This document shows, one piece after another, positions 41,561 to 51,856 of a stretch of 64,000 nt of DNA. Positions within the stretch are counted from its first letter, which is position 1, and each line of letters opens with the position of its first letter. The notes beneath the pieces are model-generated. The model was not told where the DNA came from. It was given only the letters and a program-made list of their open reading frames with translations, and searched no databases. A program made the position numbers and the translations under genes. The DNA comes from Hyphomonadaceae bacterium (GTDB lineage Bacteria; Pseudomonadota; Alphaproteobacteria; Caulobacterales; Aquidulcibacteraceae), in NCBI GenBank assembly GCA_019753105.1, contig JAIELJ010000005.1, forward strand, positions 62,001 through 126,000, in the 5' to 3' direction.

Positions 41561-43873
41561 TCAGCCCTTCTTCCCCCAACGGGAGAAGCGCGACAGAAAT
41601 TTGTCACGCCGCTCCTGGTCAGGCTCGTAGTCCAGGGCCGCATTCGTGTCGTAGCGCGGAGCAGCTTCGGCAGCTTCCGCTTCGGCTTCGGCGACTACAG
41701 CGATTGCTGCTTCGTACGCCGGCTCCGGCTCGATCGAGGCAGCTGCCGCGGGATGCGCGATTACCTCGGCTTCCACGACCGCTTCGATCTTCGCGTCAGC
41801 TTCGGCTTCTGCGTCCTCGATCACGGCCTGAATGTGCGCATCGCCGTTGCGATGACGACCCTCCGGACGGGGCGAGAGCGACTTTAGATCCGCGCCGACG
41901 AAATCGAGCCATTCGCCGCCATCAACTTCATACACACGCCGGCCACGGCCACGGCCGCGACGGCGGCGTTTGCCATTGCGGCCACGCTCGTTGCGCTCGC
42001 CACGTTCAGCAACGGCGGCGACCGGCTTTGCTTCGGCCTCGGCATCTTCGCCGGCCTCGCCCGGCGCTTCGCCTTGGCGGCGACGGCCGCCTCTGCGGCC
42101 GCGACGACGGCGCCCACGGCGCTCATCGTCGCCTTCAGCGTTGGCGCGACGCGGCTTGACTTCCGTTTCTTCCGCTTCTTCGGTTTCCTCGTCTTCGACG
42201 TCGTCCTCGATCTCTTCGACCTCGACTTCGGGCTCTTCAGCGACAACTTCGCGCGCGCGGCGCGGCGGCGCTGCTTCCGCTGCTTCATCCTCGTCAAACG
42301 CATCGCCGCCGATGTTCAACTCGAAATCGCCGGAGTGCATTTGGCTATGGGCGGTGACGCGAACCCGGACATGCCGATTTTCTTCGATCGTCGCCAGAGC
42401 GTCGCGCTTCTCGTTCAGGATATAGAGCGCGGTATCAGTTGCGGTGCGCGCTTCGATCTCGCGGTTCTTTTGCTTGAACGCAGCTTCATCGAGCGCACGC
42501 AGCAGAGCAAGCGCGGCCGATTCCACCGAACGCACACGCCCCGAACCTTGGCAGTGTTCGCAAACGTGGCTGGTGCCTTCCAGCACGCCTGTGCGGCGGC
42601 GCTGGCGAGAGAGTTCGAGCAAGCCGAAGCCGCTGATCTTGCCCATTTGCACGCGGGCGCGATCGAAGCGGAGATTTTCCTTCATCCGCTTTTCAACGGC
42701 GCGATCGTTCTTCGGCTCTTCCATGTCGATGAAATCGATCACGATGAGGCCGGCGAGGTCGCGCAGACGCATCTGGCGCGCCGCTTCGTCAGCGGCTTCC
42801 ATGTTGGTCTTGAAGGCGGTCTGTTCGATGTTGCGTTCGCGCGTGGCGCGGCCGGAGTTCACGTCGATGGCGACGAGCGCTTCGGCTTGGTTGATGACGA
42901 TATAGCCGCCGCTCTTTAGCGTCACGACTGGAGAATAGATCGAGTCCAGCTGACGTTCGACGCCGTGCTTGGCGAAGATCGGCGTTGAATCTTTCCAGAG
43001 ATGCACGCGCTTGGCATGCGAAGGCATCAGCATGCGGACGAAGTCTTTGGCTTCCTTGTAGGCCGCATCGCCATCGACGTGCACTTCATCGACGTCTTTG
43101 TCGTAGAGATCGCGGATCGCGCGCTTCACCAGTGAGCTTTCCTCATAGATGAGCGCCGGCGCGATCGACTTCAGAGTCTCGTCGCGAATGGTTTCCCAGG
43201 CGCGCGAGAGATATTCGTAGTCGCGCTTGATCTCCGTCTTCGTGCGCTTTGCGCCGGCGGTGCGGATAATCAGGCCCTGGCCTTGCGGCACTTCGAGATC
43301 AGTCGCGATCTTCTTCAGCCGCTTGCGGTCTGTCGCTTGCGTGATCTTGCGCGAAATGCCGCCGCCTCGGCCGGTGTTCGGCATGAGGACGCAATAGCGG
43401 CCGGCGAGTGAGAGATAGGTCGTGAGCGCAGCGCCTTTGTTCCCACGCTCTTCTTTCACCACTTGCACCAGCATGACCTGGCGGCGGCGAATGACTTCTT
43501 GGATCTTGTAGCGACGCGTCAGGATGCGGCGGCGGCGCTCATCGCGCGCCTCATCATCTTCTTCGGCGTCTTCGCTTTCGGCGTCGGCCTTGGCGAGTTC
43601 GGCTTTGATCGCTTCCTGATCGTCGTGCGGGATCGCGTAATAGTCGGGGTGGATTTCCGAGAAGGCGAGGAAGCCGTGGCGATTGCCGCCGTACTCCACA
43701 AAGGCAGCCTGGAGCGACGGCTCAACGCGCGTCACCTTGGCGAGATAGATATTGCCTCTGAGTTGTTTTCTGCTGGCTACCTCGAAATCGAAATCTTCAA
43801 CGCGGTTTCCGTCGAGCACCGCGACCCGGGTCTCTTCCGGGTGTGCGGCGTCGATCAACATTGTCTTGGCCAT
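41561..43873 (-). CDS. rne: Ribonuclease E/G
   Basis: MAKTMLIDAAHPEETRVAVLDGNRVEDFDFE..., S1 domain region, GLIVIDFIDMEEPKNDRAVEKRMKE, CEHCQGSGRVRS, acidic/Arg-rich C-terminal tail. Confidence 0.96.
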   Translation of the reverse strand: MAKTMLIDAAHPEETRVAVLDGNRVEDFDFEVASRKQLRGNIYLAKVTRVEPSLQAAFVEYGGNRHGFLAFSEIHPDYYAIPHDDQEAIKAELAKADAESEDAEEDDEARDERRRRILTRRYKIQEVIRRRQVMLVQVVKEERGNKGAALTTYLSLAGRYCVLMPNTGRGGGISRKITQATDRKRLKKIATDLEVPQGQGLIIRTAGAKRTKTEIKRDYEYLSRAWETIRDETLKSIAPALIYEESSLVKRAIRDLYDKDVDEVHVDGDAAYKEAKDFVRMLMPSHAKRVHLWKDSTPIFAKHGVERQLDSIYSPVVTLKSGGYIVINQAEALVAIDVNSGRATRERNIEQTAFKTNMEAADEAARQMRLRDLAGLIVIDFIDMEEPKNDRAVEKRMKENLRFDRARVQMGKISGFGLLELSRQRRRTGVLEGTSHVCEHCQGSGRVRSVESAALALLRALDEAAFKQKNREIEARTATDTALYILNEKRDALATIEENRHVRVRVTAHSQMHSGDFELNIGGDAFDEDEAAEAAPPRRAREVVAEEPEVEVEEIEDDVEDEETEEAEETEVKPRRANAEGDDERRGRRRRGRRGGRRRQGEAPGEAGEDAEAEAKPVAAVAERGERNERGRNGKRRRRGRGRGRRVYEVDGGEWLDFVGADLKSLSPRPEGRHRNGDAHIQAVIEDAEAEADAKIEAVVEAEVIAHPAAAASIEPEPAYEAAIAVVAEAEAEAAEAAPRYDTNAALDYEPDQERRDKFLSRFSRWGKKG

Positions 43874-44276
43874 TAAATAGGGCTCCGTGAGCGCCGGGCG
43901 CACAGGCTTTCGAACGTCCGGACAGAGCCGGGGCGAAAGCGGCGAGGGGGCGCAAAGTCATAAGTGATCCTGCGCGATCGACGGCCCGGGCTTGGAAGCC
44001 TCCGGCGCTGAGATCGATCGCGAACGAGATCATAGGTTGCTCCAAATTGACGCCGTCTAAATGGCGGCGTTTACGCTCCGGCAACGGATGGCCTTCCGGT
44101 CCGAACGCGGGCGCAAAGAAAGCGCGCGACCGCAGGGGCCTGGTTCGCCGATCCGCTTAGCGGGAGCGCGCCGGGCGCTCTTGGGGACCTCCCCTGACGG
44201 CGCAACCGGCGATGGACCAAAGCTTTGCATGATTTGAACGGCAAAAGAAAGTCGTTCGGGCGGTATTCCGGGGCTC

Positions 44277-45560
44277 TTATGGGCTCTGATCCGCATCCGA
44301 AATGCGAACGATCGTGAGCACGCCCGGCGCCGAGGTCGGCGAGAGCCCGTAGCCCGGATTGAGGGTCAGCGACCAGCCAGGGCCAGCCAGGCCGGTCGCG
44401 TCCGGATTGGCGGCGACGACGCGCTGAAAGTCGGTCGAGATCAGAGCGCCCTCGGTGCGGAGTTCGCCCCAGGCGTCGCGGACGGTGAGGCGCCCATAGT
44501 AAGAACCCAGGTCCGGGACCGGCGTGATCTGGCTCGGATTGAACTCCATCCGCATGCTGATCAGCGGCGCTTCGAGCCGCGGGCCTTCGGCATAAAGCCG
44601 CCGGAGTTCCGCTCGGCGTACAACGAGCGCCTGCGCCCGCTGCTGCTCAGCGGCGGCGATCTCGGCAGCGCCATATCGCTCCCGTGCCTGACGCAGCGCC
44701 CCGCGATTACCGATCCGTGGCTGGAGCTCGTTCAAGAGCAGGTCGGGTGGCGAGTATGGACCGAGTTCAGTACGCCAGCGTGGGACGATGTCATCGAGGA
44801 GCAGCCCATACCCTGGCCCAGCGGCATAGGCGAAGGCGCGGGCATAGGCTTCATGGGTGTCGAAATCGTCGAGCGTGCGGGCGGCATAGAGATCCGGGTT
44901 CTCCCGCACACCGAGGCGAACGCCTGTGTAGGAGGCTAAGCCCTCATTGCGGAAAAGCGCTGCTTCGGACGCCGCGGCCGCAGGCGAAGGCGCGCTACGC
45001 TCTGTGCGGAAGAGCAACGCGTCGCTGGTTGCTTGCCTTCGGGCTCGGCCGCGCGAGCGCAGCGCTGTTGCAAGTGCGCGAAACTCAAGGCGCAACAGCA
45101 CGCGCGCTTGTTCGTCATCGAGATGAAGCGCATCGGCGCCGCGCGTCGCGGCGAGACCGAGCTGCGGCTGAATACGGTGCCATGCTTCGTGGGCGACCAG
45201 AGTGCGGCGCTCGACGTCGCTGTCAGGCAATGGCGCGATCAACATGATCCAGCGCCGCCCAGCCCATTCAACGGCGGTGTTGGCGACCGTCACATCCGCC
45301 GGCAACGTGCCGGTCCAGCCAGCGCCGGTGTCTGAAAAGACGCCAGCGCCATCGCTTTCACTCGCCCACGTCGCGCGTGTCGCCGGATCGACGACGAGCA
45401 TCGGACCGCAGATATCGACGCCCCATAGGCGGCCTCGATCTTCGGCGCAGATGGTTTGGAGGTCGCGATAGGCGCCGGACGCGGCCATGACGTCCTGCGC
45501 TGCCGCAACGGGCGCGAGACTGGTGAACGCGGCGAAGGCCAGAACCGTTAATGTCCGCAT
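44277..45560 (-). CDS. Secreted protein with HExxH motif (putative metallopeptidase)
   Basis: Signal peptide; RRTLVAHEAWHRIQPQLG ... FRNEGLASYTG. Confidence 0.6.
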   Translation of the reverse strand: MRTLTVLAFAAFTSLAPVAAAQDVMAASGAYRDLQTICAEDRGRLWGVDICGPMLVVDPATRATWASESDGAGVFSDTGAGWTGTLPADVTVANTAVEWAGRRWIMLIAPLPDSDVERRTLVAHEAWHRIQPQLGLAATRGADALHLDDEQARVLLRLEFRALATALRSRGRARRQATSDALLFRTERSAPSPAAAASEAALFRNEGLASYTGVRLGVRENPDLYAARTLDDFDTHEAYARAFAYAAGPGYGLLLDDIVPRWRTELGPYSPPDLLLNELQPRIGNRGALRQARERYGAAEIAAAEQQRAQALVVRRAELRRLYAEGPRLEAPLISMRMEFNPSQITPVPDLGSYYGRLTVRDAWGELRTEGALISTDFQRVVAANPDATGLAGPGWSLTLNPGYGLSPTSAPGVLTIVRISDADQSP

Positions 45561-45683
45561 GGCATAAGGTTGAGCAGGGTTGACGCTGCGACACAACGTG
45601 CACGCGACGAACTGTGGTTAGCGCTCCATTCACCTTCCTTTTCAACTGGATAGTAGGCCGCTTGCGCTACTTTCCCGATCTTC

Positions 45684-46829
45684 ATGGACGTTACTCGTCG
45701 CACTTTCGCCCTGGCGGGCTTCACCGCCCTGAGTAGCGCCGCTTTGAGCGGGCGCGCTTGGGCCGATGATCCCGCTGCTGTGCGCCAAATCTTGGTCGAG
45801 CCGTCGGGCGTCAACGCCCGGGTTTCAGTGGCGCTCGACCGGCATACGCAAGTTAGGACTTTTTTCCTGCCTCAGCCCGATCGTTTCGTAGTCGATATCT
45901 CCAACTCACGCTTAGCCTTGCCACAGGGCCCATCGGGCGGCGGAGCGGGTGGCGGCGTGATCCGCGGTTATCGCTACGCGCCGCGCCCGGACGGTGTTTC
46001 GCGCCTGGTGCTCGATCTCGAGGCGCCGGCGCGGTTGGTGCGCCAGGATCTGGGTGGGCGCCGTCAGCCTTTGGTGAGCTTTGACCTCGCGCCCAACGCG
46101 CCGTTCACGGCAGCGCCCGCGCCGTTGCAGCGCCAGGGCCGCGATAGCCGCCAGCGCACCATCGTGATCGACGCCGGCCACGGCGGACGCGATCCGGGCG
46201 CAATCGGTGTGACAGGCGTCCGCGAGAAGGACGTCGTTCTGGATTCGGCGCTGAAGCTGCGCCGCGCGCTTGAGCATCGCGGTCATCGCGTCGCGATGAC
46301 CCGCGACGCCGATACCTACGTTGAACACAGCCAGCGCGTGCGCTTTGCGCGCCAGCAAAATGCTGACCTCTTCATCTCGGTTCACGCGGATTCCCACGCC
46401 AATCGCGAGGCTGCGGGCGCGTCTGTCTATACCCTTTCTGAGCGTGGGGCCGACCGCGCACAGGGCATGATGGACGCGCAGAACTGGAACGTGGACCTGG
46501 GCGACGCGCCGCGCGAAGGCCTGGCGCACGACATCCTGCTCGATCTGCGCCAGCGCGAGACCATCAACAATTCGGCGCTGTTCGCTCAAACTGTGATCCC
46601 GCGCATCGCTTCGGTCGCGCCTCTACTGCGCAACACCCACCGTAATGCCGGTTTCTTCGTGCTCCTGGCCCCGGATGTTCCGGCCGTGCTGATCGAGACG
46701 GGTTTCCTCTCCAATGTCGAGGACGAGCGCCGCCTGGCCGATCCGAACGCCCGCGAGCGGCTGGCGGAGGCGATGGCCCGGGCTGTGGACGATTACTTCG
46801 CCGCGCCGGCGCTTTACGCGAGCGCCTAA
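45684..46829 (+). CDS. amiC: N-acetylmuramoyl-L-alanine amidase (AMIN + Amidase_3)
   Basis: TIVIDAGHGGRDPGAIGVTGVREKDVVLDSALKLRRAL...ISVHADSH...VLIETGFLSN. Confidence 0.94.
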   Translation: MDVTRRTFALAGFTALSSAALSGRAWADDPAAVRQILVEPSGVNARVSVALDRHTQVRTFFLPQPDRFVVDISNSRLALPQGPSGGGAGGGVIRGYRYAPRPDGVSRLVLDLEAPARLVRQDLGGRRQPLVSFDLAPNAPFTAAPAPLQRQGRDSRQRTIVIDAGHGGRDPGAIGVTGVREKDVVLDSALKLRRALEHRGHRVAMTRDADTYVEHSQRVRFARQQNADLFISVHADSHANREAAGASVYTLSERGADRAQGMMDAQNWNVDLGDAPREGLAHDILLDLRQRETINNSALFAQTVIPRIASVAPLLRNTHRNAGFFVLLAPDVPAVLIETGFLSNVEDERRLADPNARERLAEAMARAVDDYFAAPALYASA

Positions 46830-46952
46830 AATGGGTGCGAATCTTGCGCTAGAGACAGGCTCGCCCCTAATGCCGCGCAGGCCATAATCGCGCCGCATTG
46901 GAAGGCGAGGCCGAGCCGAACGTTGTTTTAAGCGCGCAAAATGCGGGGCGCC

Positions 46953-49526
46953 ATGTCGCGATACGACACTTACGAAGAAGACGACCATCGCGGCTGGGGC
47001 CGCCATGATCGCGGTGACGATCGTGGGCCGCCGCGCGGCAACATTCCGTGGCGCAAGATTCTGATTGGCCTTGGGATCGCGATTGGCGTCGGCTTCCTGC
47101 TGGTTGTCGGCTTCATTATCGCGGCGCTGCAGGGTCTGCCGAGCCTCAGCGATCTTGAGAATTACGAACCGCCGGTCACCAGCCGCGTTCACGCCGGCGA
47201 TGGTGCGCTTGTCGCCGAGTTCGCACGTGAGCAACGCGTGTTCGTGCCGATTGAGCAGATGCCCGATCACGTGCGCAACGCGTTCGTCGCGGTTGAAGAT
47301 GCGCGCTTCTTCGAACACTCCGGCATCGACTATCAGGGCCTGGCGCGCGCAGTGCTGCGCATTCCGCTCGATGTCATCCAAGGCCGCCGGGTGCAGGGCG
47401 CATCGACGATCACGCAGCAGGTCGCCGGCAATATGCTGACCGGCCGCGCCGCCAGCTGCCCCGATGGCATCGGCGGCATGTTCTGCGCGATCTGGACCAA
47501 ATTGCGTGAAGGGCTTGTGGCCCAGCGCATCGAGCGTGTGCTCGATAAGGACCGCATTCTCGAGCTTTATCTGAACCAGATTTATCTCGGTAACCGCGCC
47601 TATGGCGTGGCGGCTGCTTCGCTCAACTATTTCAACAAGCCGCTCTCGGAACTCACCGTCGCGGAGGCCGCTTATCTCTCCATCCTGCCGAAGGGGCCGG
47701 CAAACTATCAGCTGCCACGCAACCGCGAGCGCGCGATCGACCGGCGTAATTACGCGATCGGGCGCATGCTTGAGCGCGGGTACATCACGGAAGAACAGGC
47801 AACCGCCGCCCGTGCGGAAGATATTGTCGTCACCAACCGCTTGGCCGGTGATGAATTCATCGCCGCTTCGCATTTCGTCGAAGAAGTGCGACGCCAGATT
47901 CAATCGCAGTACGGTGAAGAGGCGCTCTATAATGGCGGCCTCTCGATCCGATCGACCATCGACACGCGTCTGCAACTCGTGGCCGCGCAAGCTTTGCGCC
48001 GTGGGCTTGAATCCTATGATCGCCGCCATTCCTGGCGCGGCCCGATCGGCAACGGCGACGCGTCCGGCGATATTCAAGCACAATTGCGCGAAGCCGCTGC
48101 GCCACCTCAGCTTTCAAGCTGGATCCGCGCGATGGTCACCGCGAGCGGCAATAACGGCGTCACTGTCACCGATGAGAATGGCGCAACAGGCCGCTTGCTG
48201 AACGATGACGCTTCATGGGCCGCTCAGGGCGCGCGGAGCGAAGCCTCGCGTGCGTTGCGCGCTGGCGCGATCATCTATGTGACCCGCGGCTCGAATGGCC
48301 GTTACACGCTGCGGCAAGTGCCGGAAGTGCAGGGCTCCCTCGTAGCGATGGATCCGCACACCGGGCGCGTGCTGGCGATGGTTGGCGGTTATTCGTTCAA
48401 TGATGCGAACGGCCTGAACCGCGCGACGCAAGCGATGCGTCAGCCTGGTTCGTCGTTTAAGCCGATCGTTTATGCGGCAGCCCTCGATTACGGCTTGACG
48501 CCGGCAACGCTCGTCGACGACGGCCCGCTTGCGATCGAAGCCGGTGACGGCACGAATTGGTCGCCGGAAAACTATTCGCGCGAGTTCTACGGCCCAACGA
48601 CATTGCGCCGTGGCTTGGAGCTTTCGCGGAACGCGATGACGGCGCGCGTGGCCTATGAAATGGGTCCGGAGCGCGTGCTCGAGTACGGTCAACGTTTGGG
48701 CGTTTATGGTGAGAACACGACGCCGGTCTTCTCGCTCGCGCTCGGCGCCGGTGAAACGACCTTGATGCGCATGACCACGGCCTACGGCATGTTCGTCAAT
48801 GGTGGGCGCCGCATTCAACCGATCATTATCGACCGTATCCAGGATCGCACCGGCCGCTCGGTGTTCCGCCGCGATCAGCGCGAGTGCGATGGCTGCAACG
48901 CTGAATGGCGCCGTGGCATGGCGCCACCGAGCTTGCCGGACACGCGCCAACAAGTGCTCGATCCGGTCACGGCGTATCAGATCGTGTCGATGAGCGAAGG
49001 CGTCGTCTCGCGCGGCACGGCGACGGTTATCGCCGATCTGGGCTTTCCGCTCGGCGGCAAGACTGGCACGACGAACGATTATAAGGACGCTTGGTTTATC
49101 GGCTTCTCGCCGGACCTGGTTGTTGGCGTGTGGGTTGGCTTCGATCAACCGCGCAACATGGGTGAAGGCGAAACCGGCGGCCGGATATCAGCACCGATCT
49201 TCCGCGAGTTCATGCGCGAAGCGCTGCGCGATGTGCAGCCGGCGCCGTTCCGCATTCCGGCTGGCGTCCGCCTCGTACGCGTCGATACGCAAACCGGGCT
49301 GCTGCCAAGTGCAACCACGACCTCAACGATCCTCGAAGCGTTCCGCCCGGATACGGAGCCGACTCGTGACGTGGCGGCTTCGCCGTTCGTCTTCGGCGGC
49401 ACCGACCCGCTCGATCCGCGCGTGCTTTCGGGCCTCGACGCCGATTATGGCAACGAGCGCGAGCGTGAACGCGAGCAAAGGCGGCTGCAGGAAGAGCAGT
49501 CTGAGGATTTGGGCGGGCTCTATTAG
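46953..49526 (+). CDS. mrcA: Penicillin-binding protein 1A
   Basis: FVAVEDARFFEHSGIDYQGLARA, GASTITQQVAGNM, RQPGSSFKPIVYAAALDYG, GKTGTTNDYKDAWFIG. Confidence 0.96.
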   Translation: MSRYDTYEEDDHRGWGRHDRGDDRGPPRGNIPWRKILIGLGIAIGVGFLLVVGFIIAALQGLPSLSDLENYEPPVTSRVHAGDGALVAEFAREQRVFVPIEQMPDHVRNAFVAVEDARFFEHSGIDYQGLARAVLRIPLDVIQGRRVQGASTITQQVAGNMLTGRAASCPDGIGGMFCAIWTKLREGLVAQRIERVLDKDRILELYLNQIYLGNRAYGVAAASLNYFNKPLSELTVAEAAYLSILPKGPANYQLPRNRERAIDRRNYAIGRMLERGYITEEQATAARAEDIVVTNRLAGDEFIAASHFVEEVRRQIQSQYGEEALYNGGLSIRSTIDTRLQLVAAQALRRGLESYDRRHSWRGPIGNGDASGDIQAQLREAAAPPQLSSWIRAMVTASGNNGVTVTDENGATGRLLNDDASWAAQGARSEASRALRAGAIIYVTRGSNGRYTLRQVPEVQGSLVAMDPHTGRVLAMVGGYSFNDANGLNRATQAMRQPGSSFKPIVYAAALDYGLTPATLVDDGPLAIEAGDGTNWSPENYSREFYGPTTLRRGLELSRNAMTARVAYEMGPERVLEYGQRLGVYGENTTPVFSLALGAGETTLMRMTTAYGMFVNGGRRIQPIIIDRIQDRTGRSVFRRDQRECDGCNAEWRRGMAPPSLPDTRQQVLDPVTAYQIVSMSEGVVSRGTATVIADLGFPLGGKTGTTNDYKDAWFIGFSPDLVVGVWVGFDQPRNMGEGETGGRISAPIFREFMREALRDVQPAPFRIPAGVRLVRVDTQTGLLPSATTTSTILEAFRPDTEPTRDVAASPFVFGGTDPLDPRVLSGLDADYGNEREREREQRRLQEEQSEDLGGLY

Positions 49527-49527
49527 C

Positions 49528-49619
49528 GGGAATAGGGAGTAGGGAATTGGGAATGGGGCGCGATAGCCTTGAGTTTGTGCGCCCCAATCCCTATTCCCAA
49601 TGCCCCACTCCCTATTCCC
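49528..49619. repeat. GGGAATA-type heptamer array arranged as a large inverted repeat (hairpin)
   Basis: GGGAATAGGGAGTAGGGAATTGGGAATGGGGCGC ... GCGCCCCAATCCCTATTCCCAATGCCCCACTCCCTATTCCC. Confidence 0.85.
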
Positions 49620-49630
49620 TGAGACCAAAC

Positions 49631-50762
49631 ATGCGCGCCGAAATCGCCGCCCTTTCTGAACAAATCGAATCCGCCGTCGCTTTGCTGCGGAGGCGTCTTT
49701 GACTGGGATCGCGCCCAGGTCCGATTTGACGAACTGACTGCGCTCTCCGAGCGCCCGGATTTCTGGAACGATCCGGAGAAAGCCCAAAAGCTGATGCGCG
49801 AGCGCACCAAGCTCGAGAACGGGATGAACAACATCACCGCGCTTGAGCGGGATTTGCGCGATGGTGTCGAGCTTGCCGAAATGGCCGAAGCGGAAGGCGA
49901 TGAAGGCCTGATCGCTGAAGCGCAGCAGAGTTTGGAAGCCGCGAAAAATCGCGCCGCGGAAGCCGAGCTCGAAGCCCTGCTCTCGGGTGAAGCCGACGCG
50001 AACGACGCTTACATAGAATTCAATTCCGGCGCAGGCGGCACGGAGAGCCAGGATTGGACCTCGATGCTGCTGCGCATGTATCTGCGCTGGGCGAACGCGC
50101 GCGGCTTCAAAGCCGAATTGCTCGAAGAGCAGGGCGGCGATACTGCTGGCATCAAGTCCGCGACGGTGCTCATCCAAGGTGATAACGCCTATGGCTGGCT
50201 GAAAACTGAAGCAGGCGTGCATCGCCTTGTGCGCATCAGCCCGTACGACTCGAACGCGCGCCGTCACACGTCATTTGCGAGCGTATGGGTCTATCCGAAG
50301 ATCGATGACTCGATCGATATCGAGATCCTCGACAAGGACGTGCGCACCGATACGTACCGCGCCTCCGGCGCGGGCGGTCAGCACGTCAACAAGACCGATT
50401 CCGCGGTTCGCCTAACGCACATCCCGACCGGGATCGTTGTCGCCTGTCAGGCGGAGCGCTCACAGCACAAGAACCGCGCCGCGGCGTGGGACATGCTCCG
50501 CGCGCGGCTCTACGAGGCGGAGCTGCAGAAGCGCGAAGCCGCCGCTCAGGCGCAAGCGGACAGCAAGACCGAGATCGGTTGGGGCAGGCAGATCCGCTCG
50601 TACGTGTTGCAGCCGTATCAGATGGTCAAAGACCTGCGCACCGGTGTTGAAACGTCGGATACGGGCGGTGTGCTCGATGGCGATCTCGATCCGTTCATGG
50701 CCGCATCGCTTGCCGCAAGAGTGAGTGGCGCGGCCGACAAAACGGTGGAAGATATCGACTAG
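49631..50762 (+). CDS. prfB: Peptide chain release factor 2, with programmed +1 frameshift
   Basis: Frame 1 49631-49702 ends CGGAGG-CGT-CTT-TGA-C; +1 frame from 49701 continues [29 protein letters not shown]...; [19 protein letters not shown] (GGQ). Confidence 0.95.
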
Positions 50763-50783
50763 CCCTGATCGCAGGGAGAGCAA

Positions 50784-51779
50784 GTGGTGGGGGCCATGAG
50801 CGAGACAGTCGAGGCAGTTGTCGAGCCTGGCGGGTGGTTGGCCGAACACCAGCGCGCCCAGCTCAGTGGCGCGTCGCCGCTCGCCACGTACCAAGGCCTT
50901 CTCGTTGATGAGATCGTGCTGCCGCAAAGCGCTCTGGAGTACGCGGATCCGGCGCAGCTTGTGCTCGCGTCTTGCGCATGGACGGAGGCGCTTCTCGATC
51001 AGGTGTTCATGCTGCACGGCGAGTTCGCGCCGGAATCTTCGTTCGGCTATTTCGCGCACGATTACCTAGTGCAGACTTCCGCCGGCGGTCACGCGCACTA
51101 TTTCGAACGCCGCAAGCATGACGAGCTCGCGCTCAAATGTGCGCAGCAAGGTCTACGCAGCATGCTGGCTGCGCCGCATCTTGAGCTCTTTCAGCTTAAT
51201 GTGCGCTTGCATCGCTTGCCTCCGCCAGGCGCGCGTAAACTTGCTGTGCAGAAGGGCTATCGCGATGTGAAGGCAGCGCTCCGCGATCTCGATAAGCGTT
51301 TGGCTGAACTCGAAACGCGCGAACCTCTGACGCCGCGCCACAAGACTTGGCTGAAGAGCTTGCGCAAAGTGCAGTTCGTGCCCGATGCGGAGATGACCAA
51401 GCATCTGGGCCGCTTCGCGCATCGAAACGCACTGCGCGTGCCGCGCAAGGAAGAGGCTGATCGCTTGCGCGTTGAACGCGATGCGACCGATCCAGCTTTC
51501 ATCGCTGCGCGGGCATTGTGCGAGATGGCTGGGCTGCAGTTCACCGGCTTGAAGCCGATGGGGACGACAAAGCTGCGTGAGGTCTGGTCGGAAGGGCCGG
51601 ATAAGCAGGGCTTTGCGTTCCGCGTGGAAACCACTGCCGGCCCGCGCGGCGCTCTCTTCTATGTTGAAGGCGCGATCTTCAAAAAGCGCCTCGCGGTTTT
51701 GATCGAGAACGGCAATCCATTGCCGCTGGGCTCGCTTTCGCCCAGTGAGGCGGACTTCGAGGCAATCATCTCGCGCTGA
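50784..51779 (+). CDS. Conserved hypothetical protein
   Basis: 331-aa ORF with good coding composition; family not recognised. Confidence 0.65.
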   Translation: MVGAMSETVEAVVEPGGWLAEHQRAQLSGASPLATYQGLLVDEIVLPQSALEYADPAQLVLASCAWTEALLDQVFMLHGEFAPESSFGYFAHDYLVQTSAGGHAHYFERRKHDELALKCAQQGLRSMLAAPHLELFQLNVRLHRLPPPGARKLAVQKGYRDVKAALRDLDKRLAELETREPLTPRHKTWLKSLRKVQFVPDAEMTKHLGRFAHRNALRVPRKEEADRLRVERDATDPAFIAARALCEMAGLQFTGLKPMGTTKLREVWSEGPDKQGFAFRVETTAGPRGALFYVEGAIFKKRLAVLIENGNPLPLGSLSPSEADFEAIISR

Positions 51780-51856
51780 AGGGGCGGCGGCTGGGCGCCT
51801 GGGCTTGACTTCCGCGGCCCGTCGCTCTTGATTGAATGTTCAAACAAGAGGCGAGC

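Noticed and set aside
41970-42919. Plus-strand ORFs antisense to rne
   Set aside because: Shadow frames of the high-GC rne gene.
49700-49703. Apparent frame break in prfB as a sequencing error or pseudogene
   Set aside because: The context CGGAGG-CGT-CTT-TGA-C is the known RF2 programmed frameshift signal and both sides encode RF2 sequence.
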